Origin: Aliidiomarina iranensis
GTDB lineage: Bacteria > Pseudomonadota > Gammaproteobacteria > Enterobacterales > Alteromonadaceae
DNA length: 64,000 nt
Reading direction: 5' to 3'
Assembly: GCF_003987135.1 (NCBI RefSeq)
Contig: NZ_PIPJ01000005.1
Span: 1 to 64,000 of the forward strand
Shown: piece by piece, positions 1 through 9,326 of the stretch
Layout of the letters: the number at the start of each line of letters is the position of its first letter
How positions within the stretch are numbered: position 1 is the first letter of the stretch
Program-made: the position numbers and the translations under genes
The notes under the pieces: generated by a model
Seen by the model: only the letters and a program-made list of their open reading frames with translations
Databases searched by the model: none
What the model was told of the DNA's origin: nothing

Positions 1-1
1 T

Positions 2-120
2 TGTCTGGCGGCCATAGCGACGTGGAACCACCTGAATCCTTTCCGAACTCAGAAGTGAAACATGTCAGCGCCGATGGTAGTGTGGGGCCTCCCCATGCGA
101 GAGTAGGACACCGCCAGGCG
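2..120 (+). rRNA. rrf: 5S ribosomal RNA
   Basis: This is the 5S rRNA gene, the last gene of an rRNA operon whose 16S and 23S genes lie left of the window. The 5' end TGTCTGGCGG pairs with CCGCCAGGCG at the 3' end to form helix I. The internal segments CCGAACTCAGAAGTGAAAC and GCGCCGATGGTAGTGTGGGG match the gammaproteobacterial 5S sequence. Ends are placed by helix I and are good to a base or two. A reading frame that runs through the gene is not coding. Confidence 0.96.
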
Positions 121-131
121 CCTATTACGAC

Positions 132-163
132 AAAAACCCCAGCCCGAAAGGCTGGGGTTTTTT
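132..163 (+). terminator. rRNA operon terminator
   Basis: An 8-bp GC-rich stem (CCCCAGCC with GGCTGGGG), flanked by A and T runs, ends in six T residues 10-40 bp after 5S rRNA. It is a classic intrinsic terminator for the rRNA operon. Bases 164-372, between it and the next gene, hold two TATACT hexamers (274-279 and 287-292) but no convincing -35 box and no Fur-like box. Confidence 0.93.
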
Positions 164-372
164 CGTATTCAAAGGGCGGTGTTCTACTCTCGAGTAGGGC
201 GGAGCAGGTTCTGAAATTTGTGCCTGTAAATTCTCGTACCGCAACGCTAAAATGTTATGGTTAAGCAATTGTTTATACTCTTCAGTTATACTTTGGTCTG
301 ATCTAGTCTTGTTGCATTACCGTTTCTCCTGTTAGATTGAATAAGAAACTAACAAGAAATAAGGGAAACATC

Positions 373-2775
373 ATGAAAAGATCTACGATTAGTATAGCTA
401 TTGCTTCAATTGTTTCGCTACCAGCAATTTCTTACGCACAAGACAATGAAGCCGAGGTTCAAAGTTCGGAGCCTGAACGTATTCAGGTGATTGGCTCACG
501 ATTGAGTGTAAGAACGGCAACAGAGGGTTCAGCGCCTGTAGATATTATTTCTGCTGAAGATCTTGTGGCAGCCGGGTTCACAGAAACAGCTAAAGCATTG
601 CAATACGCTGTGCCTAGCTTTAACTTCCCTAGTTCATCTATTACCGATGGTTCCGATGCGGTACGCCCTGCCTCTCTTCGTGGCTTATCGCCCGACCATA
701 CATTAGTTCTAGTAAATGGTAAACGCCGCCATAGTAGTTCGCTTGTTCACCTAAACGGCACTACTGGCCGCGGCAGCTCGAATGCTGATTTGAACGCTAT
801 CCCTATTTCCGCAATTAAACGTATCGAAGTGTTACGTGATGGTGCATCAGCCCAATATGGCTCTGATGCGATCGCTGGGGTTATTAACATTGTATTGAAA
901 GACAACGCTCAAGGCGGTGATTTAAATATCAGTGCAGGCCAAACCTACGAGGGTGATGGTGAACAAGTAAAACTACACGGTAGCTTTGGCGTTAACTTAA
1001 ACGATCGAGGGGCTATTGTATTTTCCGGTGAATACCATGATAAAGGCCGAACAAATCGTGCGGGGCTTGACCCACGGCAACAATATCCGTTGGTAGATGG
1101 CGAACTCGATCCGCGAGAAGATACATTTGATCGTAAGAGCCACCATGTTGGCGATGCTGAATTCGAAAACATTGGCCTATTTTTTAATGCTGATTATCAG
1201 GTAGGCACAGGTGAACTTTATGCATTTGGTGGTTTTAGCGAGCGAACTACTAAATCTGGTGCATTTTACCGCAGAGCCTTAGATGCACGGAACGTACTAG
1301 AAGTATACCCGGATGGATTTTTGCCAATTTTAGCACCGGATACAAATGATATTTCTATTGCCTCTGGCTATCGGTTCGACCTTGGCGATTGGTTCGCGGA
1401 TGCTTCGATTGTTTACGGTGAAAGTGAATTTAATTATCGGCTTGAGAACTCATTGAACGCCTCTTTTGGCGCCGCTTCGCCCCGTGAATTCGATGCAGGT
1501 ACTCTGTTACATGATGAATTAAACGTAAGCTTTGAAGTTTCACGTTTGATTGAGTTCTACAATTACTCTGATTTATCTGTGGCACTAGGTGTGAGCTATC
1601 GCGAAAACGGTTATCAGATTAAAGCAGGCGAACCAGCTTCTTATGAGGATGGTGGCTTTGATAACCGTGCTGCAGGCAGCCAAGGTTTCACTGGCTTCCG
1701 CCCGGATTCTGAAATTAGTGAATCTCGTGATAACACAGGTTTGTATGTTGAATTAGAGAATCAACTTACCGAGAAATTCCAGTGGGCCGCGGCATTACGT
1801 TACGAAGATTATTCTGATTTTGGTAATAATACGAGTTGGAAAGTATCCGGCCGTTACGCTATTACTGATGAACTTGCGGTACGGGCTACGGCAAATACTG
1901 GCTTCCGTGCGCCGGGCGTCCAGCAATTGTATTTCACAAACATCTCCACTTTGTTTGTTAACCGTGATGGAGAATTAGTTCCTGAGCAATCCGGTACCTT
2001 TAACAACCTGAGTGCTGTGGCGCGGGAATTGGAAGTGGGGGCGTTACAGCCAGAAGAATCACAAAGCTTTAGTGCGGGTGTGGTTTGGAATGGTTATAAC
2101 GGCTTATCGTTGACAATTGATGCTTATCAAATTGAAATCGATGACCGCATTATTTTATCAAGCTCGTTAATTCCAAGTGATTCACCAGCGGTTGCAGATG
2201 CGCTAGCCGTAGCCGGAGCGGATAATGCGCGCTTCTTTATTAACGCGGTAGATACCACTACTCGAGGTCTCGATATCGTACTAGCAAAAGAATATGATTT
2301 AGCTGAGTATGGTAGCCTGCGTGCACAAGCCGCTTACGGCTATAACGAAACCGATATCGATGCAATCAATCTGCCACAGATTCTAGATGGCTTAGAAGAT
2401 AAGCTCTTCAATGGCGTTGAGCAAACGCGCATGACCCGATCTGTACCTCAAAATAGCGGTACATTATCGTTTACCCATGATTATGAGAAGCTACAAACGC
2501 ATTTAGCGTTTAGTTACTTTGGTGATTATATTCTGGAGAATAACGCGGGCACTCAAACTACGTTCGGTGGTAAGTGGATTGCTGATTTGTCGTTCCGGTA
2601 TCAAGCCACTGATAGTGTAGCTGTGCGTTTGGGCGCACAGAACTTGTTTGATACCTATCCGGATAAGCAATTACCGGAGAACCAATTTAACGGTATTTTC
2701 CAATATCCAAATACCAATGCGCCATTTGGATTTAACGGCGGTTACTATTATGCCGAAGTAAGCTATCGCTTTTAA
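373..2775 (+). CDS. TonB-dependent outer-membrane receptor
   Basis: An 800-residue outer-membrane transporter driven by TonB-ExbBD. The N-terminus is a signal peptide ending at SYA-QD. A plug domain follows (about residues 50-180), with the sequences LRGLSPDHTLVLVNGKRR and EVLRDGASAQYGSDAIAGVI, then a 22-strand barrel that ends in the outer-membrane signature YAEVSYRF. I chose ATG 373 because AAGGGA lies just upstream and the signal peptide begins there; a TTG at 337 only extends the frame. The subfamily is common in Alteromonadales. The substrate is unknown, and the absence of a visible Fur box argues weakly against a classical siderophore receptor. The gene is alone, with its own terminator. 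Confidence 0.93.
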   Translation: MKRSTISIAIASIVSLPAISYAQDNEAEVQSSEPERIQVIGSRLSVRTATEGSAPVDIISAEDLVAAGFTETAKALQYAVPSFNFPSSSITDGSDAVRPASLRGLSPDHTLVLVNGKRRHSSSLVHLNGTTGRGSSNADLNAIPISAIKRIEVLRDGASAQYGSDAIAGVINIVLKDNAQGGDLNISAGQTYEGDGEQVKLHGSFGVNLNDRGAIVFSGEYHDKGRTNRAGLDPRQQYPLVDGELDPREDTFDRKSHHVGDAEFENIGLFFNADYQVGTGELYAFGGFSERTTKSGAFYRRALDARNVLEVYPDGFLPILAPDTNDISIASGYRFDLGDWFADASIVYGESEFNYRLENSLNASFGAASPREFDAGTLLHDELNVSFEVSRLIEFYNYSDLSVALGVSYRENGYQIKAGEPASYEDGGFDNRAAGSQGFTGFRPDSEISESRDNTGLYVELENQLTEKFQWAAALRYEDYSDFGNNTSWKVSGRYAITDELAVRATANTGFRAPGVQQLYFTNISTLFVNRDGELVPEQSGTFNNLSAVARELEVGALQPEESQSFSAGVVWNGYNGLSLTIDAYQIEIDDRIILSSSLIPSDSPAVADALAVAGADNARFFINAVDTTTRGLDIVLAKEYDLAEYGSLRAQAAYGYNETDIDAINLPQILDGLEDKLFNGVEQTRMTRSVPQNSGTLSFTHDYEKLQTHLAFSYFGDYILENNAGTQTTFGGKWIADLSFRYQATDSVAVRLGAQNLFDTYPDKQLPENQFNGIFQYPNTNAPFGFNGGYYYAEVSYRF

Positions 2776-2796
2776 GTGATTGTTAGTAAGTAATCG

Positions 2797-2830
2797 AAAA
2801 GCAGCCTTGCTTTAGCAGGCTGCTTTTTTA
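2797..2830 (+). terminator. Terminator of the TonB receptor gene
   Basis: AAAAGCAGCCT and AGGCTGCTTTTTT form a hairpin with a 7-bp core and a T run, 20-50 bp after the receptor stop codon. Confidence 0.9.
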
Positions 2831-3038
2831 TGAGAATTTCGCTAAAAATTGGCGAAAAATGCTATTAAACTGAATTATTTCGAAACCAACTTTTAGAAAA
2901 AGCTGCACCGCACAACGCCGTAGGCTTATATTTCAACGCCCTTCATGATTTTTCAATTTTGGCACGATACCTGCATATTCATACTTATAAACAGAATGGC
3001 TATCTACCAACAAGATTGCCTTTACCTAGGAGTATGAG

Positions 3039-3332
3039 ATGAAAACATTTTTATGGGTGTTGTTAATGATTGCACTGCTGGCACTCTTTGGCCCAACTTT
3101 AGTTGGCTTTATAATGAGCTTGCTCGCCGTTGTAGTTGTTCCTTTGTTTGTGATTGCCCTCTTAGCAGGTATTGCCTTTGTGGTGGGCTTAGCGATATTT
3201 GGCAGTACAGTTTTAGCGGTAGCAATCGCCTCGGCGGTGCTGGTGTTAGTTGGATTTAGCTTATTCTGGCCTATTCTCTTGATTGCACTCGCTGTGTGGA
3301 TATTTAGCCGAAACCGTACCCAAGTAGCTTAA
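3039..3332 (+). CDS. Small, very hydrophobic membrane protein
   Basis: A 97-residue protein that is almost wholly Leu, Val, Ile, Ala and Phe, with three to four predicted membrane spans and a short basic tail ending SRNRTQVA. AGGAG lies 6 bp before the ATG, so translation is credible. I do not recognise a named family. Small inner-membrane proteins of this kind are often tied to envelope stress, but nothing here proves that. The 263-bp gap before it holds the preceding terminator and no clear promoter. Confidence 0.72.
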   Translation: MKTFLWVLLMIALLALFGPTLVGFIMSLLAVVVVPLFVIALLAGIAFVVGLAIFGSTVLAVAIASAVLVLVGFSLFWPILLIALAVWIFSRNRTQVA

Positions 3333-3375
3333 AATTCGCTAAAGTGGAGCTCTAAAAATAAATTAGGGGTCCACC

Positions 3376-3834
3376 ATGCGTTACATATATAAGATGTTAC
3401 TTTTGAGCCTTAGCACCAGCGTTTTGCTATTTGTTTCACCAGCTTTTGCTGAAGTTGAAGTAGAGAGCCTATGGTTGCGGGAGAGTATTCCGGGGCAACC
3501 AAATGGCGCTGGGTTTGGTGTGCTACGGAACAGCGGTGAGCAAGATATTCTTTTAATTGGCGCGAGTAGCGATATTGCTGATGATATCGAGATACACCAG
3601 CACGTAAGGGAAGGCGAACAAATGCGCATGGAGCAGATGGACGCTTTAGTGGTGCCAGCTGGAGAGAGAGTGACTCTGCAACCAGGTGGTTATCACTTGA
3701 TGTTAATGCGATTGAATGGGCCTCTAGTAATCGATGAAGAACATGAGCTTGTGCTGATTTTTAGTGATGGTAGTGAAATCAGTTTAACCGCGCCGGTGAA
3801 AGCACTCGTTACAAATCATCATGCTAGACACTGA
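3376..3834 (+). CDS. Periplasmic copper chaperone, PCu(A)C family
   Basis: A 152-residue secreted protein with a signal peptide (cut near AFA-EV) and a PCu(A)C (formerly DUF461) cupredoxin-like domain. The copper-binding spacing is visible: His in IEIHQH, Met in MRMEQM, then HLMLM about 20 residues on, matching the family's H-(M)X10-M-X21-H-X-M pattern. Family members deliver Cu(I) to the CuA/CuB sites of cytochrome oxidase. The start has GGGGTCCACC upstream. It lies 43 bp after the small membrane protein gene, so the two may be co-transcribed. No Sco partner is in view. Confidence 0.85.
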   Translation: MRYIYKMLLLSLSTSVLLFVSPAFAEVEVESLWLRESIPGQPNGAGFGVLRNSGEQDILLIGASSDIADDIEIHQHVREGEQMRMEQMDALVVPAGERVTLQPGGYHLMLMRLNGPLVIDEEHELVLIFSDGSEISLTAPVKALVTNHHARH

Positions 3835-3924
3835 TTCCCATAGGCAATATAGTAGCGCCGCGTAATCACGCGCAGGGTGCATAGTTCGCATCAGTTTAAT
3901 TTTAAAAGAGAGTAGCGGAGATAT

Positions 3925-4647
3925 ATGAAAAAGACTTTAGGTATTGTTGTTGCGAGCAGCTTAGCTGTTATATCAATGCCTGCCTCGGCAGATTTTTTAT
4001 TCAGTTTAGATGCGGAAGCACAATACTGGCAAGCCGATGCAAGCGGCAGCCATGCTGCTGCCCGCACGATGTCGGGCTTTAGCGGCTATGATTGGGATAG
4101 TTCGGGACAGCTAGGCTTGTCGGCAACCTTTATTCATATCGTTCCGTTTGTTCCAAACGTAAAGATTGAAACACAAGAATTGAAGTTTACTGGTGATTGG
4201 GTGGCCACATCGGATTCGGTAACTGTTGATTTAGGCCATGAAACCTACACGCTGTTTTATGCGCCACTCGATAATGATTTAGTTGAACTTCATGTGGGCG
4301 CAAGCCTTAAACAGATCGATGGCTTTATTGCCGAAAACTACGGCATGACAGATCAGCCTTATTGGAAAATTGACGAAGATGTTTTTTCTGCATATCTGCG
4401 CGCTGCTGTTGGCTTACCTTTCAGTGGTTTTGCAGTTATTGCTGAAGGGCATTTAGGTACTTTTGGCGATCATGATGTATATGATTTTCAAGGTTCGGTA
4501 CGCTATCGATTTATTGATAGCCTTACCTTAGATGGGTATGTGAGCTTAGGTTACCGGGCGATGAAAATGGATTTAAAACAGGGTAACGATTTTATTACCA
4601 ACTATGAGTTCACTGGGCCGTTTGCGAACGTTTCCCTGAGCTTCTAG
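3925..4647 (+). CDS. TIGR04219-type outer-membrane beta-barrel protein
   Basis: A 240-residue outer-membrane protein with a signal peptide (cut after PASA-D) and alternating hydrophobic strands that end in GPFANVSLSF, the terminal Phe expected for Bam-dependent barrels. The N-terminal FSLDAEAQYWQADASG and the overall length match the TIGR04219 family, which has no established function. GAGAGTAGCGGAG precedes the ATG. It stands alone between the copper chaperone gene and a two-way terminator. Confidence 0.8.
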   Translation: MKKTLGIVVASSLAVISMPASADFLFSLDAEAQYWQADASGSHAAARTMSGFSGYDWDSSGQLGLSATFIHIVPFVPNVKIETQELKFTGDWVATSDSVTVDLGHETYTLFYAPLDNDLVELHVGASLKQIDGFIAENYGMTDQPYWKIDEDVFSAYLRAAVGLPFSGFAVIAEGHLGTFGDHDVYDFQGSVRYRFIDSLTLDGYVSLGYRAMKMDLKQGNDFITNYEFTGPFANVSLSF

Positions 4648-4686
4648 TTCCTCTTTAGAAAAAAGTTCTAGTTATTTCTTAGAAGC

Positions 4687-4717
4687 AAAAAAGGCACTTC
4701 GTTCGAAGTGCCTTTTT
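4687..4717. terminator. Bidirectional terminator between convergent genes
   Basis: A perfect 9-bp stem, GGCACTTCG with CGAAGTGCC, has an A run on the left and a T run on the right, so it can stop transcription from both the barrel gene and the opposing DUF3299 operon. Confidence 0.93.
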
Positions 4718-4732
4718 ACATCAAATACTCTG

Positions 4733-5224
4733 TTAGAAATAAGAAATAACAGCATCTGCTTCCATTTGATAACCCACCAATGCCAGATCTGAATCCAGAT
4801 GCTCTACCTTAATGGTGCCTGTTACCCAAACCGCATCATAGGTAACCGGGTAAGGCACACCTTCAGGAAAGGTAACATGAATTATTTGGTTTGGCGGTGG
4901 CGGCGGCACGTGAATGCAGGCGCCGAAATAGGGCACTAAGAGAAACTCGGTAATTTTCCGGTCATCGCCTTCAAGTTGCACAACGTAGCCGGGAATCTTT
5001 ACTTTTTCGCCATCAAGTTCCGGAACTACAGGTGCATCAAGCTCAGTTTGCACCTGCATATCTGGGTTTTGCTCATAAAAAATAGGATCACGAACGGCCG
5101 GCGCTTCCCAATCTGAAGGCTTCAGCTCATTCCATTTTAATTCTCGAACATCCGCCTGTGCTGCAAAAGAGGTAAGGCATAGGGCTGCGATACTTATTAA
5201 ACCTACTTGCGTGAATAATTTCAT
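4733..5224 (-). CDS. DUF3299 periplasmic protein
   Basis: A 163-residue exported protein: signal peptide to AAQA-D, then a DUF3299 domain with KIPGYVVQLEG, EFLLVPYFGACIHVPPPPPN and YQMEADAV. The family is periplasmic and of unknown biochemical role. It is typically encoded beside the MacB/Lol-type ABC genes found here. The ATG follows GAGGGTATAA and directly abuts the permease stop codon, so the two are translationally linked. The single Cys in GACIHVPPPPPN could bind metal or be reactive; that is inference. Confidence 0.88.
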   Translation of the reverse strand: MKLFTQVGLISIAALCLTSFAAQADVRELKWNELKPSDWEAPAVRDPIFYEQNPDMQVQTELDAPVVPELDGEKVKIPGYVVQLEGDDRKITEFLLVPYFGACIHVPPPPPNQIIHVTFPEGVPYPVTYDAVWVTGTIKVEHLDSDLALVGYQMEADAVISYF

Positions 5225-6691
5225 TTATACCCTCATGGATAAACCATCGCTCAGCGAATTTCTGTAAGCTCGCCAAGCTGGAATTAAACTAATAAAGAAC
5301 CCAGCAACAAAAACGATTCCAAGGCGTAGCCATTCGGCACTAGATATACCGCTGAGTTCAACAACAACGCCGAAACTTGCTTGAATCCAAGGCGCTAACA
5401 TAAAAATGAAGCCATATAACAAGCCAACGCCGGCAGCCATTCCCGCTAAGGTAAGCACCATGGTTTCGCTTACTAACAGTGTGAAAATAGTACCTGGCCC
5501 GGCGCCGATAGAGCGCAATACGGCCATTTCCCTGCGGCGTTCACGTAAACTGGCCAATATGGTGGCAAGCATACCGAGCAAGCCTGCTAAAAGTACGAAG
5601 CCTGACACTACGGATAATGCCCGCTCAAAGCCACTCAAGGTACGCCAAAGTTCTTGCAAGGTAGAGCCCGGCATAATGGCGGTAAGTGGCTCTTCTCTAT
5701 AAGTGTTTATCTGGCGTTGCATGAATATTGCCCTGGGCTTACTCTGCAAACCTACCAAGAAGGCGCTAATGCCCGGAATAGGCGGCTGTATTTCATTGCT
5801 TGCGCTGTGGTTACGCCCGGCTAAAATTTCGTGCTCGTGCTCAGCGCTATCCCCATGGTCACTATGGCTGCCGGTGCTATGATTGTGAGTATGATGTTCT
5901 TCTGCATCATGGCTTTCATGAGTGCCCTCATATTCATTGGCAACAGAGCTTTCATGGTCATGGTTATCTTCGTGGTTATGTTCGTGATTATGCTCGTGAT
6001 TATGCTCGTGATTATGCTCGTGATTATGCTCATGCCCATTACTGGCATCGTCATGGGCACCACCATGCATAATATCAAGATCGCGAAGGCTTATATAAAT
6101 TGCTTGGTCAACGGGCGTTCCGGTGCGTTCTAACACGCCGGCGATGTGCATGGGATGATCATCATGCTCATGAAAACTGACACTGCCAGTGCCATGGGCG
6201 ATCACCAAATCACTACCAACGCTGAGGTTTAGTTGCCGAGCTACTTCAGCACCAATAACAGCTTCGCCGCGTTGAAAGGCCGCACCTTCTGAAAACTGCA
6301 GAGGTTGCTGCTGTGCATAACGAAAATGCTGGAAAAAGCTTGGTTCCGTGGCCACCACGGGATAGCCGCGTACGCTATCGCCAAGCGCTATCGGTACACT
6401 CCATGCTACTTGGCTGTTGTTGGCCCAGTGCTGATAAGTGTTCCAGGTAATGTTATTGGTTGGATTGCCAATGTGAAATACTGAATAGAGCAATAGATTA
6501 ACGGAACCACTTCGTGCGCCTACAATCAGGTCTGTGCCGGAAATGGTGTTGGCAAAACCAGAACGAGTTTCTTGACTCACACGCTCAACACCCAAAAGCA
6601 ACATCACGCTAATTGCGATAGCCATCAAGGTAAGCACCGCATTAGATTTACGGCTAAGAAGGCTCGCGGTTGCAAGTTTAACAATACGCAT
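5225..6691 (-). CDS. FtsX/LolE-type ABC permease with a His-rich loop
   Basis: A 488-residue inner-membrane permease with MacB architecture: one N-terminal membrane helix, a large periplasmic domain, and three C-terminal helices joined by the FtsX-like segment LRERRREMAVLRSIGAGPG. The periplasmic domain is interrupted at about residues 208-295 by a tract very rich in His, Asp and Glu, including perfect NHEH repeats. Family members with a DUF3299 neighbour are linked, in other gammaproteobacteria, to zinc-responsive (Zrg-like) operons. A role in metal or lipoprotein handling is inference. Its ATG overlaps the ATPase stop codon (TAATG). Confidence 0.88.
   Translation of the reverse strand: MRIVKLATASLLSRKSNAVLTLMAIAISVMLLLGVERVSQETRSGFANTISGTDLIVGARSGSVNLLLYSVFHIGNPTNNITWNTYQHWANNSQVAWSVPIALGDSVRGYPVVATEPSFFQHFRYAQQQPLQFSEGAAFQRGEAVIGAEVARQLNLSVGSDLVIAHGTGSVSFHEHDDHPMHIAGVLERTGTPVDQAIYISLRDLDIMHGGAHDDASNGHEHNHEHNHEHNHEHNHEHNHEDNHDHESSVANEYEGTHESHDAEEHHTHNHSTGSHSDHGDSAEHEHEILAGRNHSASNEIQPPIPGISAFLVGLQSKPRAIFMQRQINTYREEPLTAIMPGSTLQELWRTLSGFERALSVVSGFVLLAGLLGMLATILASLRERRREMAVLRSIGAGPGTIFTLLVSETMVLTLAGMAAGVGLLYGFIFMLAPWIQASFGVVVELSGISSAEWLRLGIVFVAGFFISLIPAWRAYRNSLSDGLSMRV
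5971..6030 (-). repeat. 12-bp tandem repeat encoding His-rich NHEH units
   Basis: Four perfect copies of CGTGATTATGCT (plus-strand reading) follow one degenerate copy. On the coding strand they give repeated Asn-His-Glu-His at about residues 221-241 of the permease. The unit is a multiple of three, so copy-number changes lengthen or shorten the loop without breaking the frame. Confidence 0.95.
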
Positions 6692-7458
6692 TAGGCCTCC
6701 TTATTTCCGTTATATGCCGCACTATCGTTTAGGTCACTCTCAACGGCAGCATTGGCTATGTCTTTGCTATTGCAGTTAATATCGGCAAGCTGAATGATAC
6801 GATCGAAGTGATGGCTCAAAGTTGTATCGTGAGTAACAAAAACTAAAGTTATCTTTTGCTGCTCACATTCTTCATTTAATAAATTTAAAAACGTATCGCG
6901 CGCATCAGTATCAAGGGCAGAGGTGGGTTCATCGGCAATGATTAATTCGGGCGCTCCAATTAGCGCGCGCGCCGCTGCAACTCGTTGTTGTTGACCAACA
7001 CTCAAGTTGCCAGCTGGTTTTAACCACAAATCGGCTGCGATTCCCAAACGAGTTAGTAGGCGCTCACTTTCAGCTTGCGCACTGATACTTCTATCAGCTA
7101 AACGTTTTGCCCGAGTTTTTGAAAAATCGATCGCCAGCAGCACGTTTTGAATAACGCTAAGATAGGGGAGAAGATTAAACTGTTGGAAAATATAGCCGAT
7201 GTGGTCAGCTCTAAATTTATCGCGCTTGCGTTGCGATAACTGGCTCAACTCAGCATCAAGAATACTTAGACTACCTGCTTGCACGGAGTGAACACCGGCC
7301 AATAATGAAAGCAAGGTTGATTTACCACTGCCGCTTGGCCCACGCAAAAGCACTCGCTCACCGATTTTGATTTCCAGTTCAGCGATATCAATGGTTGGTT
7401 GTGATTGACGCGGCCAAGTAAATTGAATTCCTTGGCCGCGTATACACCAAGTAGCCAT
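6691..7458 (-). CDS. LolD/MacB-type ABC transporter ATPase
   Basis: A 255-residue ATP-binding subunit for the adjacent FtsX-type permease. Walker A is LRGPSGSGKSTLLSLLAG, the Q-loop lies in YIFQQFNLLPYLSV, the signature is LSVGQQQRVAAARAL, and Walker B is LIIADEPTSALD followed by the His switch in FVTHD. This set is typical of the LolD/MacB class. No good ribosome-binding site is visible before the ATG, which follows ppa by 8 bp, so it may be read through from ppa. A DUF2796 zinc-binding partner seen in related operons is absent; ppa takes its place. Confidence 0.9.
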   Translation of the reverse strand: MATWCIRGQGIQFTWPRQSQPTIDIAELEIKIGERVLLRGPSGSGKSTLLSLLAGVHSVQAGSLSILDAELSQLSQRKRDKFRADHIGYIFQQFNLLPYLSVIQNVLLAIDFSKTRAKRLADRSISAQAESERLLTRLGIAADLWLKPAGNLSVGQQQRVAAARALIGAPELIIADEPTSALDTDARDTFLNLLNEECEQQKITLVFVTHDTTLSHHFDRIIQLADINCNSKDIANAAVESDLNDSAAYNGNKEA

Positions 7459-7466
7459 AGCGCTAC

Positions 7467-8000
7467 TTATTTATTCTCTTGGGCGCGAGCAAACGAAGAT
7501 TCAATTTCTTCTTTAGCTTCGGCAATATCGCCCCAGCCTTCAACTTTCACCCACTTGCCTTTTTCAAGTTCTTTATAACGCTCGAAGAAATGCGTAATTT
7601 GAGCACGAAGCAATTCTGGCAAATCATTCACATCTTCAATGTGATCATATTCTTTGCTTAATTTACTCACAGGAACCGCTACAATTTTCGCATCTTCTCC
7701 TGATTCATCGCTCATTTTCAGAACGCCAACTGGGCGACAACGAATTACAGAACCTGGCTGTAATGGGTGTGGAGTAGGTACTAAAACATCAACCGGATCG
7801 CCATCAAGGGATAAGGTGTCGTTTACGTAGCCGTAGTTACACGGATAAAACATGGGAGCAGTCATGAAGCGATCTACGAAGAGCGCGCCAGAATCTTTGT
7901 CTACTTCATATTTTATTGGATCAGCATTTGCTGGGATCTCAATAATTACATTGATTTCATCTGGCAAATTTTTGCCTGCTGGTACATCGTTCAAGCTCAT
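7467..8000 (-). CDS. ppa: Inorganic pyrophosphatase
   Basis: A 177-residue cytoplasmic soluble pyrophosphatase that hydrolyses PPi to two phosphates and so pulls biosynthetic reactions forward. All E. coli active-site residues have equivalents one position later: E21, K30, E32, R44, Y56, the DGDPVD motif at 66-71, D98, D103 and K105. AAGGAAAG sits before the ATG. The gene is followed by the ABC operon after 8 bp. Confidence 0.97.
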   Translation of the reverse strand: MSLNDVPAGKNLPDEINVIIEIPANADPIKYEVDKDSGALFVDRFMTAPMFYPCNYGYVNDTLSLDGDPVDVLVPTPHPLQPGSVIRCRPVGVLKMSDESGEDAKIVAVPVSKLSKEYDHIEDVNDLPELLRAQITHFFERYKELEKGKWVKVEGWGDIAEAKEEIESSFARAQENK

Positions 8001-8135
8001 GTTTCTTTCCTTTGATATTTAAAATAAATTCTTTAGCTGATTATTTTCACTGAGCCGCTGGCAAGGGCTCGCAATTGGCATCGCACGATTATAGCGAACC
8101 TTTATGATTTAACTCAAAATAATCAATGTAATATT

Positions 8136-9137
8136 TTACTGATTTGGCGCATCAGGGCGCTCACATTTAAATTTTTTGTAATAATCCAAGCACATATCAA
8201 CTTCGTTACGTGAACCCATTAATACGGAAACGCGCTCATGAATGTCGGTTGGCTGTAACGACATAATGCGCTCATAGCCGGTTGATGCTCGACCACCGGC
8301 TTGCTCCACCAAGAAGCTCATGGGGTTTGCTTCATACATTAACCGCAATTTACAGGGTTTCTCCGGATTTTTGCAATCAGCCGGATAAGCGAAAATGCCG
8401 CCTCGAGATAACACACGATGTACATCAGAAACCATGGCGGCATTCCAGCGCATGTTGAAATTCTTTTTCCGAACACCCTCGGCGCCGAGCAAGAGATCGG
8501 CAATATAATTCTCCATGGGGGCTGTCCAGTAACGGCGGTTCGACATATTAATCGCGAACTCTTTAGTATCCTGCGGCACCGTTACTTTATCCACTGTTAG
8601 CAAAAATTCGCCTACGGTATGATCTAGGGTGAACATGCGAACACCCTTACCGGTAGTAAGCACTAACATCGTGGATGGACCATACAAAATGTACCCTGCG
8701 GCTATCTGCTCATCACCTGTTTGCAAAAACAGTTCCGTGCCTTCAGCGGCATGCTTGGGCTTTTCTAAGATGGAGAAAATCGTGCCAACTGAGCCGTTGA
8801 TATCAATATTTGAGCTGCCATCGAGAGGATCGTAAGCAACCAAGTATTTTGCATCTGGATTCCCCATAACCACGAAATCTTCTTCTTCAGAAGCCACGGC
8901 GTGAACGAGATTAGTTTCCAAGAGCATATTTTTTATTAATTGGTTGGAAACGATATCTAATTTTTTCTGTGTTTCACCCTGGATGTTTTCATCAAGTGTA
9001 GAGCCAAGAGTGCCGGCAAGGCTGCCCTGATGAAGGCGGTGAGATATTTCCTTTGCCGCAGTGAGCAAAGTATTGATAACGGAAATTAGGTGTAACGAAA
9101 CGTGGTCATTGTTCAGAACGGGAATCAAGCGCTGCAT
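8136..9137 (-). CDS. fbp: Fructose-1,6-bisphosphatase class 1
   Basis: A 333-residue gluconeogenic enzyme that removes the 1-phosphate from fructose 1,6-bisphosphate. The metal-binding signature [10 protein letters not shown] is at residues 103-112, preceded by the ASEEEDF acidic loop. The length matches E. coli Fbp (332). GAGG precedes the ATG. The 135 bp between it and ppa show no clear terminator, so ppa could receive readthrough. Confidence 0.97.
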   Translation of the reverse strand: MQRLIPVLNNDHVSLHLISVINTLLTAAKEISHRLHQGSLAGTLGSTLDENIQGETQKKLDIVSNQLIKNMLLETNLVHAVASEEEDFVVMGNPDAKYLVAYDPLDGSSNIDINGSVGTIFSILEKPKHAAEGTELFLQTGDEQIAAGYILYGPSTMLVLTTGKGVRMFTLDHTVGEFLLTVDKVTVPQDTKEFAINMSNRRYWTAPMENYIADLLLGAEGVRKKNFNMRWNAAMVSDVHRVLSRGGIFAYPADCKNPEKPCKLRLMYEANPMSFLVEQAGGRASTGYERIMSLQPTDIHERVSVLMGSRNEVDMCLDYYKKFKCERPDAPNQ

Positions 9138-9326
9138 GATTAGCCTCTGGTTGTCGTTTAGGTGTTGCCGGAAACGCTCGCAAGTTTACCTTAAAACAAT
9201 GGCCGATGCCTCCTTTTTGCGCATTGATTATCGATGATATGGTTGATAGCACACAGATGCTTAGAAATAAATGAAGTGGTATGATGAATGGTTATTATTA
9301 TTTCGTGGAAGCAGCATAGGTAGCTA

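Noticed and set aside
1-264. Open reading frame of 87 residues at the left edge
   Set aside because: It runs through the 5S rRNA gene and its terminator hairpin; there is no protein signal.
164-372. Fur box before the TonB-dependent receptor
   Set aside because: No GATAATGATAATCATTATC-like sequence was found, so iron control is not claimed.
5800-6133. Reading frames in other frames across the His-rich repeat
   Set aside because: They arise because a 12-bp repeat stays open in several frames. The LolE-type permease frame has family similarity on both sides.
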